Source: Clitopilus passeckerianus
Lineage: Eukaryota > Basidiomycota > Agaricomycetes > Agaricales > Entolomataceae
NCBI GenBank assembly: GCA_944990035.1
Contig: CALYLX010000094.1
Coordinates: 62,001-126,000 of the forward strand
Direction: 5' to 3'
Length of the DNA: 64,000 nt
Below are positions 12,096 through 23,900 of the stretch, piece by piece. Below the pieces are notes generated by a model that was not told the origin of the DNA, searched no databases, and saw nothing but the letters and a program-made list of their open reading frames with translations. Positions within the stretch are counted from its first letter, which is position 1. Every line of letters begins with the position of its first letter. The translations under genes were made by a program, and so were the position numbers.

Positions 12096-12936
12096 AAAAC
12101 AAGACAAGACGGGCGCCACCAAGGTTTAGGTGCAGGGCATCAGGCCATGGGATTTGAGGAGGGAGGTGTATTGTCAGTTCTTGAGTACATGTTTCATGGA
12201 ATAAATCCCTCTTCCCTCTCCCAACATTCTCGATCACTCTCAACCCATTCAATCATGCATCAAACGATACCCCGGAATTATAATGCCAACTCAACTAATC
12301 GGAAACATAACCATACCCCTCCTCATAATCAACCTCTACTAATCAACCTACCTCAACCCCCGGGTCTTTCGGCACCACTACCGTTGACACCATAATTAAC
12401 CACCACTACGCCTGTTGGCACCTCCCGTCTTACGGGCCCTGTCGTCAATCACCCGGATAACTAACAAATGAGGACATACTCGTAGGGTTTTAACAGGGGA
12501 GCACATTCTAAAACGGTGTGGGATACGCCGACCTGCTCATTCTCTGCCTTTGAGTGGGGGGGGGGGGGGTAGTGCATTGTGTGGCTCGACCTGGAGTACA
12601 ATTGTAATGTGTAACATAGGAACTACGTCCCTCAAGCACAATAAACTTGATTTACTACTAAATACATGGCTAAAAGATTAGAAGGGTCCTCAGCAAGAAA
12701 AAATCGTATAGATGCACAATTTGACGGATGTTGTTATTCTTCCGTATAAGGCACACAGAACTAACAGGTTCTCATTCAAAGTCTTGGGAGTCTTTCATTG
12801 GCAAATGCAATTGCTCGTGTGCATGAGTTGGAAAATCGCCCGAGGGCATTGTGGGAGATTCTGGCCAAATTGGGACCTCGTCGGTTCTCGCCAAGACTCT
12901 CAAGGCCAGCTTTTTTATTAGACATTCTCTACCTAT
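12096..12936. other. Intergenic region with a poly-G tract
   Basis: I see no convincing gene. A pure run of 14 G lies at 12556-12569. A Pro/Asn-rich open frame near 12087-12395 looks like a chance frame in CA-rich promoter DNA. Confidence 0.5.
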
Positions 12937-13979
12937 TTACGGCTTCGTGTAACGGGTGGGTAAACCATACGTATCCCGCATGTCATGAATAACTGGGGGC
13001 CAAGCAATATCATCTTCAATGTACTCCTCTTCAGTGATCCATTCCTTCGACTTCCTTTCTATTGCCCAATCTCGAATCTTCTCAAAGTTGACACAGGTAT
13101 GCGGCGCCGACAACTGTGGTCGCACAACTTTATTCTTGGCATCCCATTGCCAGGCCATAGGTGTAACGTCGGCGTGGCACCTGGAGCCTGATCAGTAGCC
13201 ACCCAAGCAGAAGAACAGAAGGGTGGAAACTCACCTTATATATTGACGAAGTGAATCTATGCAATGAGAGATATGAACTGGGCCAAGCCTTCCTATATCA
13301 TCAATGTATTGCTTGTTGTTGAGCGCCTGGCGTACTTCATCCTAAGAAGGCGTTCAGAACAAGAACACCTTTGAATAGTCGGAACATTTGACAAACAAGG
13401 CAATGCAATTGGTGGAACACATCGAGGGCAGTGATATAATATCCGGGATCATCCTTGATGGGCCATGTTTTGTTGACGAGCCTAGTCGCCTGCTCATGCG
13501 GAATTCTGATTCGAGCATCTATGAGAGTTTTCAGTCAAAGTACGCTACAAAAAATTGAACCGGCTCACGATCATGGTACAGGTCCTTTCATACTTTGTCG
13601 GCTTTGGGAGTGGTCTCTTGATATATAGACTGAACGATAAAGCCGTCGTCAAACACTTTGACTTGCTCCTCTAGAACCTCCGAGGCGGGTGCTGTGACGG
13701 CTGTTAGTATCTTGAAAGGGCTCATAAGGTGAACTTGCAGTACTACAGTGGATCGTGAGATGAGCACTTTGGGTTTTGGACCACTGAGGCTTGCCGTGGT
13801 CTTGCCCAAGCTAAAATAGCAATAACGGCCATCCGAACCAGAATCACGGCCGCGAAAACCCAGTCACGACGCGAGAGCTTCGTGGTGAGTTTTGGCCTAT
13901 GAGAGAGCACAGATTTTCCTATCTCTAGGCTCCCCTCATCCGCCGTGAGAGGCGTATAACCTGCGATATCCCTGTTCAT
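12937..13979 (-). pseudogene. UstYa-family (DUF3328) oxidase gene with an in-frame stop
   Basis: UstYa-like proteins are membrane-anchored oxidases that modify fungal ribosomal peptides (ustiloxin, phomopsin, asperipin) and some other metabolites. Seen here on the minus strand: a short cytosolic start (MNRDIAGYTPL), one membrane segment (WVFAAVILVRMAVIAILAWA), the family motif VKVFDDGFIVQSIYQ, HEQATRLVNKTWP, the first metal-binding motif HQLHC, the second HISHCIDSLRQ, then CHADVTPMAWQWD and a C-terminal HTC. Two HxxHC motifs make the family call firm. In the segment KADKV-stop-KDLYHD, where the family usually has Trp (VDKAWEDLY), the codon is TGA at 13588-13590. I also could not join the membrane exon to the next in frame near 13700-13800. 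It is probably a recent pseudogene, or the assembly has a substitution. It is divergent to the peptide precursor at 15354. Confidence 0.8.
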
Positions 13980-15353
13980 ACTTCACTGGCAGAAGACGGG
14001 AAGGATGGACGGGCCAAAGGTGCGAGATAAGGCAGGTGAAGCTCCCGTAGTAGTCAGTGTGACTAAGGGACTTAGTTATCCATCCAATCAAGATCCTCCT
14101 CTTAGAAATCACTGAATATCAGGCTTTGAGCATCAGAGGTGTGAATGTCGCAGCCACCATGGCAAGTTGGATTGCGGTTAACAAACGGGACGGAGTTACC
14201 GAAGTCTTTCCCCAATAGGCCAGTTCAGGGCAGGCAATACTGATTCACAAGTAACAAGAGACCCCCTCAGTCTCTTTTTGGAGCCGTGGTGCGTTGAACA
14301 CTTTCCATACAACTATCGGGCGACCAAAAGCTGCCATAGCCTGAGTACTCCATCATCGCCCATGAGAGAGTTTAATAATACAGTATATGTCCAGCTGATA
14401 CATCTTTGCAGTGGCCTACAAATAGCTCAATTTGTCCCTGTCGATGACCTGCCAAGCCTAATATAGACAATTAGGATTCAGCACAATTCGAATCAGCTGC
14501 TCTCATTCAACGGTTCGATTGACGGAATGTGTAACTATTATGGCCACAAATTTCGTGACAGTCGCCTGTCTACCTTGAGCGGCATTCTGGTTGCGATTGC
14601 CTTGAATTGCACAGGCTCTCCTTTGACTCGCGGCAGTTATCCCAAGACACCAGGTGCCCCAACTGGAGCGGCCATCTCGTTTCGTCGGAAATGCCAAAAT
14701 GAGAGAGCTAACCTCGACCAGAGACCGGACTGGACGCACAGAAGGGTTTTACAATGAATGTGAGTTCGAATGGAGTTTGGGAAATATCAACGACAGTAAT
14801 AGGTTTGCTCACATATCGAAGAAATTGTTCTCAGGTCGTCGTGTTAGCGGTCAATACGGTGCACATGGTTCCCTCCCAGTCTGAGCTATCGGTGTTCACG
14901 AAGGATTAGGCTTATCCCGTTCGATTATGATGTACGCCAGCCACGCCTGTTCGGACCGCCAGACGGTCATCTCGTCAGAGGCGGTGCTGGATGGGGGTTT
15001 CGTCAGTCACACCTGACTCAGCGAAGTGATGCTTGTGATTGGACAATTGAGCTGTTTTCAACAGGCGGTGACGATGGGCGTGATACCTGCCAAATGTGGT
15101 AGAAACATTAATGCCTCTGGATTCCTCTTTCCCGTTTGTTTCTGCTAAAAATAAAGGCCAAAATATACTATACATGTACTATGCTCTACACTGAAGTGGT
15201 CATGTGGAAGCACGACGCGAGAATCGGGCTGCAGCTATAGCCTGACGAAATGCCCATCCAGCACCGCCACTGACGAGACCACCGTCTGGGATAGTATCAT
15301 CCGAAGCCTCCCAGTCTCTTTAGCACGCCCCCGCTCGGTGTACTATTCCTGAG
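13980..15353. other. Divergent intergenic region between UstYa-like gene and peptide precursor
   Basis: This stretch of about 1.4 kb should carry the 5' regions of both genes. Several short open frames on both strands (for example 14527-14757 and 14503-14739) overlap each other and show no family motif. Nothing else was recognised. Confidence 0.5.
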
Positions 15354-15760
15354 ATGAGACTGACAATCTATACTGTCCTCTTTGCCGCTTATGGTTCATA
15401 CACGCTTGCCGCGCCAGTTGACTCTCCTGGTGAACAGGTCAGTAATCCGATCTTAGACCGAGAGCGGCACTAACTAGATGCATCTCTCACCTTTTACTCG
15501 ACAGTTAGCGCGCAGTGCATCTGCAGAGAAACCTCCCGTCTTCAGCCCTTCGAAATGGAGCCATGTACGCACCGATTTCCTGTACCATTTCATCCATTGA
15601 CATGCTCCCATAGGTTGATTGCGAGGTACCTCGTCCTCTTTGGAACGAGTGGCTCCACAAAGAGGAAGCCAGAGCAAACGAAGAACGCGCTGCTCCTCCT
15701 CGCCCTCTGTGGAACGGTGAATGGCTCCACAAAGATGAAGCTGAGGTCCGTGAACAGTAA
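15354..15760 (+). CDS. Small secreted repeat-peptide precursor (candidate RiPP/KEP-type)
   Basis: Predicted secreted precursor of 96 residues from three exons: 15354-15437, 15505-15564 and 15614-15760 (introns 67 and 49 bp, all junctions in phase 0). It starts with a signal peptide (MRLTIYTVLFAAYGSYTLAA), then a short pro-region. Repeated core-like segments follow: a diverged PVFSPSKWSH, then PRPLWNEWLHKEEARANEER and, 23 residues later, PRPLWNGEWLHKDEAEVREQ to the stop. Spacers are acidic/Ala-rich and contain single Arg or Lys but no dibasic Kex2 site. A signal peptide plus tandem short repeats next to a UstYa-like gene is the layout of dikaritin ribosomal-peptide loci. An alternative is a secreted repeat signalling peptide unrelated to UstYa. 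Another acceptor at 15625 would drop four residues (VDCE). The ATG was chosen because it alone opens a signal peptide. Confidence 0.7.
15629..15757 (+). repeat. Two tandem 69-bp core repeats in the peptide precursor
   Basis: The DNA repeats with a 69-bp (23-codon) period starting at 15629 and 15698. The second copy has one extra codon (WNGEW against WNEW) and ends at the stop codon. Differences are mostly at synonymous or conservative positions, which suggests the peptide is under selection. Confidence 0.75.
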
Positions 15761-16192
15761 CTTACGGGATTTATTGACACTTACCGGTTTTTATAAACGG
15801 TAGTAGGGATAAGGCATACATCAATTCAGTGGTGGATATGGAGGGCTTCGTGTAGTCAAGTCTTTATGTACTTTCTTTAGGATTCGTATCGGTAGCCCTG
15901 AGTCGGAGGATGGTCTACAAATGTTTCTATGATGTAGTGCATGGAAACTTAAATGATGAGATTAACTTCAGTCAGAGATTCTCCACGGTGGACAACAGCT
16001 ATGAAACGCAAGCGTACTTAACCCTCGACAGAGTATGAATGATAGGGAGCAATCTGAAGGACCAGAGCGCTAGGAAGTTTGCGTGTCATCAGTGGGAAAG
16101 AGGGAATAACGCATGTGGCAGTAAACGGAAGGCGGTAGTTCGTGTTGAGTGATTATGATGTCCTGTAAGTATCTGAGATTGTCCGCCCCAAA
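15761..16192. other. Intergenic region, nothing recognised
   Basis: This region lies between the peptide precursor (+) and the 3' end of gene B (-). I see no coding or structured element. Confidence 0.5.
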
Positions 16193-17628
16193 TCATGCTG
16201 CCTGATCCATTACTGCTCCCTTCGACCTCAACAACACCACAACGCTCGTGTAACCAGATTGTGTGGCATGATACAAAGGCGTATGGCCCTCCTCGTCGGC
16301 CAGATTGATGTCAAGGTCGTCTCGGGTGAGTAGAAGGTGGACGAAGTCAAACGCTATATCGTCTTCCTTGACCCTATCCAAGTTCGGAATTCTGTCTTTA
16401 TCGCATGCCCTTGAAAGAGCAGTACAACCCTTGTTGTCGCGAGTGTTCACGTCAATCCCAGGCTGCCGCAACAGCAAGTTTGCGACCAATGTGTGTCCCT
16501 CGTCGGCGGCACACATCAGGGGAGTGTCGTCGTCATCATCCACATTATTGACGTTAACAGCGCCGTGTTCGAGCAGCAACCGCACCACGGATTCATGGCC
16601 CTTTTGAGCGGCCGTTGCAAGAGGGGTGCATCCGCGGCTATTCCGTACGTCTACTTCGACGCCGGCCTTGAGGAGCAGTTTCGCTGCTGCCTCACCTCCA
16701 CTCCAAGCGGCAAAGGACAGTGCTGTTCTTCCCTCCACGTCTCGCAAGTGCACGTCGGTGGCCGGATGTCCCAGGAGCAGCCGGATTCCGGAGTCGTGAG
16801 CTTTGTGGACGGCAGCCATGAGCGCAGTAAGACCAGCCTTCTGTTGTGCGTTGACATGGATGTCCCGGCACTCGAGGAGGAGTTTGAGGGCAACAGTACA
16901 CCCTTCCAGAGCTGCTGCCATTAGGGGTGTCCAGCCGTCTTTGTCTGGTATGTCCACGTCGATAGCGGGGTGTGCGAGGAGCTGTCTGACTGTAGGCTCG
17001 TGATCCGACATTGCAGCCAACAAAAGGGCAGTATGACCAAATTTTCCGCGGAAGTTCACATTTGTGGTTGGGTCTTCCACGAGCAGCTTCACCGCCGACC
17101 AGTTCTCGAACTGTGCGGCCATCGGCAAGGCAGTGTCGTTAGAGTGGGCGAACGCATGGAATGCTTCTGCAATTTGGGAGTCAGTGCCAATACCACATCT
17201 ACCAAGTATTTGGCGCTAACAGACGTACCGGTACATCGCAAATCACGAAAACTACCCATTTCCCAGCATTTGAGCAGGAGGGCCCTAAATTGGTGATTTT
17301 CTCGAAGGATGGCCGAGTAGACCTCATTATCGATCGAGCTGACGCCTTTTGGTTTTTCAGCGTATTGAATGACCTCTTTCAGGACGGCCACTTCGAGGAC
17401 CCGTTGCATTGCAGGGGCTTGAACCTTGTACGCTGCCCATGGGTACCGATTGAGGATAAACCTGTCTCCACCAAACTTGTCATCTGCAGGCCAAGCCCTC
17501 GGTGTAATCTCGGATGGTTGACGACTTGAGGAAGCGGTAGACGTTGGTACTGGTTCCGTGAGGGAATAGGCAATCTGTGAGCATCTTTCTTGTAGATCCT
17601 TGAATGACTGTTGCAATGAACGAAACAT
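16193..17628 (-). CDS. Gene B: NACHT-less N-domain/ankyrin protein
   Basis: Protein of 457 residues from two exons, 17628-17229 and 17166-16193, with a 62-bp intron. The start is MFRSLQQSFKDLQERC. Residues about 55-135 form the array-specific N-terminal domain (YPWAAYKVQAPAMQRVLEVA to ALLLKCWEMGSFRDLR). After the intron the protein goes straight to EAFHAFAHSNDTALPMAAQ and about nine ankyrin repeats ending GYTSVVVLLRSKGAVMDQAA. The splice position equals that of the N-domain exon of the long genes, so the short form lacks linker, NACHT and winged-helix exons. No frameshift or stop was found. It lies in tandem upstream of long gene C on the same strand. Role unknown; it could pair with or antagonise a NACHT protein through shared domains (inference). 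Confidence 0.85.
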
Positions 17629-20600
17629 CGTGTTGCCGAGAATTGCTAGACGGGGTGTTGACTTGAGAGGTCAGTGAAGAGTGCAGTAATAGCTGTGAAA
17701 AGGAATCCTGATGTTGTTTCCAGGATGATGATCATGATGGCCGCCTGAACGCCGTAAGGATATGTTGGACACTTCAGTTACGGAAGATGAATGGTGTTTA
17801 TTTTGGAGTCAACGTATGGGTACATGGGAGCAAAACTAAATATGAAAAAGTTAAAATTCTTGTGCAAAACTATCATACACATATGTTACTAGACATACCT
17901 GATACCAATATAATTTCTCATACTTAGTACAACGCTATTGATACCACTGTCTTTTTCGTCCATGAATATCTCCTCCTAACACAAAACCAGATCTGTTCCG
18001 ACGGCATATAAACCATCTTGAAATCTGGCGGTCAGTGGCTGACGGCTGAGTATGTGCTTTGAGGCGAAGGTGGCTCATCAGGGACTCGGAAACACTAGTT
18101 CTTGTATGCCCAATCACCTCCTGCCAGAAGGCCACTACGTAGGTTCAAAGGTCGTCAGTGAAAGCGCGCCGGACGAGAAAAATGGGATACATGCAAGTTA
18201 AATTCTCCCGTGGGAGAATCAGAACCTTCGATTTATAGGCCTCGCTCCTCGCGACGCCCTGAAAGCTCGTACAAGTCGTCTAAACCGGGGTTGAGAAGGA
18301 TAAAGACCTGGTCTGCTACGGCCAGAGACGATGCCGCGACCTTGGCTGGCGGTACAGGTTGAATGGACCTTCCGTAGTGAGATGGGTTGAAGAACGTATG
18401 TGAGGAGGGATTGGAGAAAGTTTTAGTGGTTCAAAGGGTAAGGTAGATGTGCGAGTGGGTAGAACCGCAGATGGAAGGGGAGGGTGGGACAGCAGAGCCG
18501 GCATCGAGTCTTTCCTGTGTTGTCGTCGGTGTTGGTGGAAAGCAGAGCAACGTCACCGTTGGGCGGGGTATCTCTGGGAACAATTCTTTGCTCTTTGTTC
18601 CAATAATCCACCTAGACCCGTCCTTCTTCTTTGCCTGTTTTCAGGGTTTTGGAGGTGAATTTGACCTGGGAATAGGATCTGTGAACAGATGATGATGTTA
18701 GGGTTTCAAGGCGGCAAGAACGAGAAAAGTTAGGATGTACAGTGTCAAAGTATATGCGGCCAACAATGGCACGTAGAATATTCAGCGACAAGTTCCCTCA
18801 CTACGTTCCCATAGAGTTGTACGAATTGTACGAAGCCATTTTCGAGCAAGTTTTCGAGCGCACAAACGGGATCTAAGTCACAAAGAAAGGTTTGTTAGAA
18901 TTCTGCCGTAGACATGGATCCAAATAAAGACTTACAACTGCAGCAGCAACGAGGTGTTCAGAAATAACGAGCGGCCCAGATCCCGTCGAATGAGTTCCAG
19001 CAAGTAGTGATAGTTGGTGGTATAGAGTCGCATCAGCAAGCGTACGAGAAAGCCTCCCCAAATCGGGATGATCAATTTCAATTCCTTGTTCTTTGCCATC
19101 TCATTCTAACCCATTTACCGCCTCCGTTCCCCTCGAAATCTACATGGCGAGCCTAAAAAACCGGCGACGATTTGGAAAATCCTACTCGACGAGGCAAACG
19201 GGAGCTCCCCCACAATTACCAGGGTCTGAGTTCCTGAAGTGAAAACATACCTCATGAGCCTTAATGCAAATGCCATTAAGTGAAGATTCTGGTTCGTATC
19301 AGTTAATACATATACGTCCAGCTTTCGCTTATACTCACGATTCTGCATAGATCATCCCACTCTACGAATCTTCGGAATTAAATGCACCATCGCCCCTCTC
19401 AAGTTTGAGCTAGCACGTCGCAGCTTCGTTCATTACCCTACCTAGACGCGCTCACGGAGCGTAGTAAATGGGGTGTTTATACGCTGGACATGACCTCTGT
19501 CTATCGTCGAGCCTCCCGTCCGGAATGTCCACCCCACCTCCCGAGCCCCGTTCCCTTCAAACCATCCGCCTTCGGTTTTCCTTCCACCATGGCAAGGGGT
19601 CCTACCTCGCTCACCCCACCCTAACCAATCTCAACAAGCTTCGAGGTAATCTAGAACTTCATTAAAACGGAGGTTTCCGATACACCACCCAACATAGAGT
19701 CGCTTGGGCTATACGTCGAGGCCGAATTGGAAGAAGCTTCGAAGACGGAATAGTGACAAGCAAGGATTCTATAATGCGGACAACTTGAAGGGCTCAGGTT
19801 GTGGTGACTCTTTCAATGAAGTAGGCACAGACTGCCCTCTTCGACCGACTGTTGTCTATGCAAGTTCGGGAGCCGGGGTGAATATCAAAGTCTAGTAAAG
19901 TAAGCTCTTCTTCCTTTCTATCCTTTGTTCCTTTGCTCAGGTTTTCTGAAAAGCAACTATCTAACCACGACAAACCCACCCAAAGGATTGCGGCGTGATT
20001 AAGAAAGATAATACACCCTCTGTAACTGCAGTGCCAGTTCTTTGACGGGACACGGACGATGGGCAATATTAAACCCCGACGCCATGAAGTTCACCCCCCA
20101 GAGAGAAGAGAGCGTTTGTGAGTTAGACCAAGGGCATGTGTGGTTCAAGAAATTGTGTCTATTCGCGTAACGAATGGTAAGCAATGACGAAGGGTATGAA
20201 TTGGGACTGCTACTAAATTAGTCAAACAGGCATCGTATTTTACACATTGATTCGCCACGCCTTCCAGTACGAAGCACGGAGTCTTGGGGCGACACTGGAT
20301 GTGTTGTCGGCATTTTCTTGCATCCTCGGCAAGCTCGGTCCGTCAGTTCTACCTACTTCTGTATGTCTCAATTGGCTCATTCTGGCTCGCAGATGTCGTC
20401 AGGCAACCCCAAGACTGTACTCTTCTTAACCTCAGCACATCTATCTCGAAGGAAGAGGTCACCGTCATTAAAGAATGCTGAAAAATGTGTCGGTGGCCGG
20501 ACGAGGAGTTAACGGCATTGGGAGGGTCGAAAGTTTGAGAATACGATCAGCGGCATAGACAGGATGGTTTGAACTCGCCTTGCTTACACGCAGGGTAAAA

Positions 20601-20900
20601 TGTTCATGTATGGATTTGGAGGCAAGAAGGAAGTATGTGAAATTGACTTGAATGGTTGATACAGAAGGTCCGGATCCGCGCGACTCTTTGCAGAGGTGCA
20701 TGATACTGTAATATAGCATTCGATAGCATTTGATAGCGAGAAAATATCAAATGACAGCCCAACATGATAAGTGCGAACCAGGAGAGCATGCCGCCTAATG
20801 GTATAGTATACGGTATGACAGCGCCTCAAAAGAAGGGAATAGGTTCGGAAAAAAGGATAGCAAATCCAGTGTCTGTGTTCGATAAAGAGTCCGTCCCGAA
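17629..20900. other. Spacer between genes B and C (unit 1)
   Basis: There is no intact gene. The part 17760-18700 is strongly similar to 29380-30400 and more weakly to 39820-40800, for example at CGGAAACACTAGTTCTTGTA near 18088 and 29692. On the minus strand it retains broken similarity such as LLNPGLDDLYELSGRREERGL, interrupted by stops. The part 19460-20200 carries a decayed plus-strand frame (EVSDTPPNIESLGLYVEAELEEAS) that recurs in the other spacers. It looks like duplicated remains of neighbouring genes. Confidence 0.55.
20000..20200 (+). repeat. Remnant block downstream of gene C (copy 1 of 5)
   Basis: This stretch is similar to blocks near 26630, 31550, 42050 and 49560. Shared strings include CTTTCTATCCT..., GGATTGC..., GTAACTG... 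and a TTGACGGGA...CGGA core. Each copy lies about 0.1-1.1 kb beyond the 3' end of an ankyrin gene. It is a degenerate duplicated flank with no intact frame. Confidence 0.5.
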
Positions 20901-23900
20901 TCATGAAGAAGCGTCCGGTTTACCACCGCCAACCACCTGATCCATAACTGCTCCCTTCGACTCCAGCAACTTCATAACGCTCGTGAAACCGGATTGAGTT
21001 GCATAATACAGCGACGTGCGGCCCTCTTCGTCGGGGAGCTCAATGTTGACGTCTTCTCGCGTGAGGAGAAGCTGGACGAAGGCCAAGGCCTCAGACTCCG
21101 TCTTCGTCTTGGACTCGTCTCGACAATGCGGAGTCTTGGGTTTATCGCACGCCCTTGAAAGAGTGGTTCGTCTACATTTGTCCTGAATGTTGACTTCAAT
21201 CCCTGGCTGCTCCAACAACAGCTTGGCAATTGATGTGTGCCCGTTGTATGCCGCACATATGAGTGGGGTATCGCCGTCGCCGTCTACGTTGTTGATGTTG
21301 ACACCACCATGCTCGAGTAGCATCCGGACTATAGGTTCATAGCCGTGTTCAGCAGCTGCCAAAAGAGGAGTGCAACCATGATTGTTTCGTGCATCCACCT
21401 CGACGCCACCGTGTTTGAGGAGCAGCTCCACCGAGCCCTGGTGTCCATTCCGAGCTGCAGAGTAGAGAGCTGTCCATCCGCCATTGTCTCGCAGATTGAC
21501 GTCCGTAGCCGGGTCTTCAAGGAGCAGTTCGACTGCTGAATTGTGCCCGTTGGCCACTGCAACTATGAGTGCGGTGGCACCATCATTCTCCTGCGCGTTG
21601 ACATGGGTGTCGTCTCGCTCAAGGAGCTTGACGATGGGGGTATGTCCTTCAGCAGTAGCAACCATGAGCGGTGTCCATCCATTTTTGTCTGGTAAGTCGA
21701 TGTTGATGGCAGGGTGATCGATGAGCAGCTTGACAGCTGACTCGTGGCCATTCAGTGCAGCAGAGGAAAGTGCAGTGTTGCCGGTACTGTCTTGTAGATT
21801 CACCTCTATGGCTGGGTGCTTAAGGAGGGCCTGGACTGCTGAATCATGACCGTGTTCCGCTGCAAACATGAGTGCGGTGGCACCATCATTATTTTGTGCG
21901 TTGACATGGGTGTCGTCTCGCTCAAGAAGGCGCTTGACGATGGGGGTATGCCCTTTAACAGCGGCGGCCATGAGTGGTGTCCATCCATCTTTGTCTGGTA
22001 AGTCGACGTTGATGGCAGGGTGATCGATGAGCAGCTTGACAGCTGACTCATGGCCATTCAGTGCAGCGAGGAAAGTGCAGTGTCGCCGGTACTGTCTTGT
22101 AGATTTACCTCTATGGCTGGATGCTTAAGGAGGGCCTGGACTGCTGAGTTGTGCCCGAATTGGGCTGCAACCATGATCGCACTCTGACCCTTGTCGCTGT
22201 TTGCGAGGTTGACGTCTATATCTCGTTGCCTCAAGAGGCCTTCTACGACTGAGGCGTGCCCATGACGGGCTGCGCAGATAAGCGCGGTGAAACCCTTTTT
22301 GTTTTGCCAGTTGATGTCGAGGTGCGCACGCCCAGTGGGCGTTGGATTGTTGTGCTGTTCCGCTACGCCTGCAAGAATGTTCAAGTCTTGAGAGGTTTGG
22401 GGATGTAATTGGTGAATAGTGCATTGTAGTATCAATCCCATTGCCTCCTTGTGGCCCCGGCGAGCTGCGGCTACGAGAGGCGTGTCCCCATAGCTGTCTG
22501 GGGTAGTGATGGTCGCAAAGCCGGCAGTGTCATCGTGGCTTTTGTCTCCTTCTGCAGGCAACGGGTTGTTCAACGGGTTAGCACGCCACTGAACCAACAT
22601 GCGTTGGATGTTCGGGGTCTGACCAAGGTGGGCAGCCAACAAGAACGGACTGACTCCTCGACGTGTGGTGGAAATGCTTTCAGCGGGGATTTTTCCAATG
22701 AAAACTGACAGAGCACGAGGCTGCTCATGGAATAGCGACAGAAACAGTCCCGTCCCATTTCCGCCAGGTAAGCCATCCTCCTCATCCTCATTGATCGTAT
22801 GTAGGAGAGGTGAAGGGTGGAGCTGTGCTCTTCAAGGATAGAAAGGACGGTGTCAGTGAATGTGTCCTCAACTCCATATGCATTCGTGTGGAACCCCCAG
22901 TTCATCGAAGCATAGTCATAAAATGGGGATATTTGGTTGGTCTGACTGATTTCGCAAGAGCCTGTTAGGCTTCGGGCAGCAAGGTCATGGAAACACGGGA
23001 GCAGCAGATAATTGAGGCAGGTGAGGGTGATGTCTTGATCAGGGCGGGTGAAATAGCGAGCTTGATGCGAATCGAAGAATTCTTGTGCTGTTAGATCTGG
23101 AATGCACAATGAGGGAACATCTTGAAATAAAAAACAGAAATGGCTCACGGACAAAGCCAACCTTGTCGCCCTCAATGACCACCAGCCCCGCGCAAGCGGA
23201 CGTGATCGTTGATGACGATGGAAGATAGTCGGCGATGTCGGTTCTTCCTTCCTTCATTGCCAAAGCATGTTGCAATTCCCCAAGCAACATTGGACGCCGA
23301 CAACGGGTGATCCACATAAGAACCTTCATTGCAATCTCTAGCAGGGACCCGCCCAATGCCTTGATCCGCTCTATGGCCATCGCATATGTCTGGTCAATTT
23401 CATCTGGGAGAAGCTTGAGTGCGTCTCTGAGATCACCAGCAGTCAAGTGTCTGACTAGTGAGTTCATGTGTAGCTCTGCCATCAGAAACCTGAGTGATCT
23501 CTTTAGAGATTGATCTAGCAACGGTGTTCAAGCAAGCACATACCTTCCATTGGCAGCCTCTTGAACCTTGTCCATAACCTGTCGACGAAGGCTTTCAGAA
23601 ATATCGAACCGTCGTAGTGTTGCAATGCCAGCTTGAATGTATGTCTCCAAGTCCAGGCGATCAGCTCTTATATCCTCTCGAATAGCACCCACATCCTCAA
23701 ACAGGCTCTCCATTTGCCCAATGATACGGGACGCGATAAGGACCTTGATACCGCTTCCGAGAGATATGACTGTCTCAAGGAGTTGTTGAATGTCGTGATC
23801 CTGGTAATCATTGAGATACTCGTCAAGAGCATCGAGGACGATGTACACATGCTTGAACTGCTGGGAGGTCTCATCGAAAGCGCGCTTGAGTTCGTCGACA

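Noticed and set aside
12087..12395. Pro/Asn/His-rich open frame of 102 codons
   Set aside because: It covers the conserved promoter element of gene A and simple CA-rich DNA, has no family motif and is likely chance.
12556..12569. Run of 14 G as a telomere-like or structural element
   Set aside because: It is an isolated homopolymer without repeats around it; probably a simple microsatellite.
15354..15760. Mating pheromone precursor
   Set aside because: Basidiomycete pheromones end in a CaaX farnesylation motif and lack a signal peptide; this protein ends VREQ and has a signal peptide.
15505..15780. Minus-strand repeated frame LWSHSPFHRGRGG / LWSHSFQRGRGT opposite the peptide precursor
   Set aside because: It also shows the repeat, but only because the DNA repeats. 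The plus strand has a signal peptide, clean introns and conserved cores; the minus frame has none of these.
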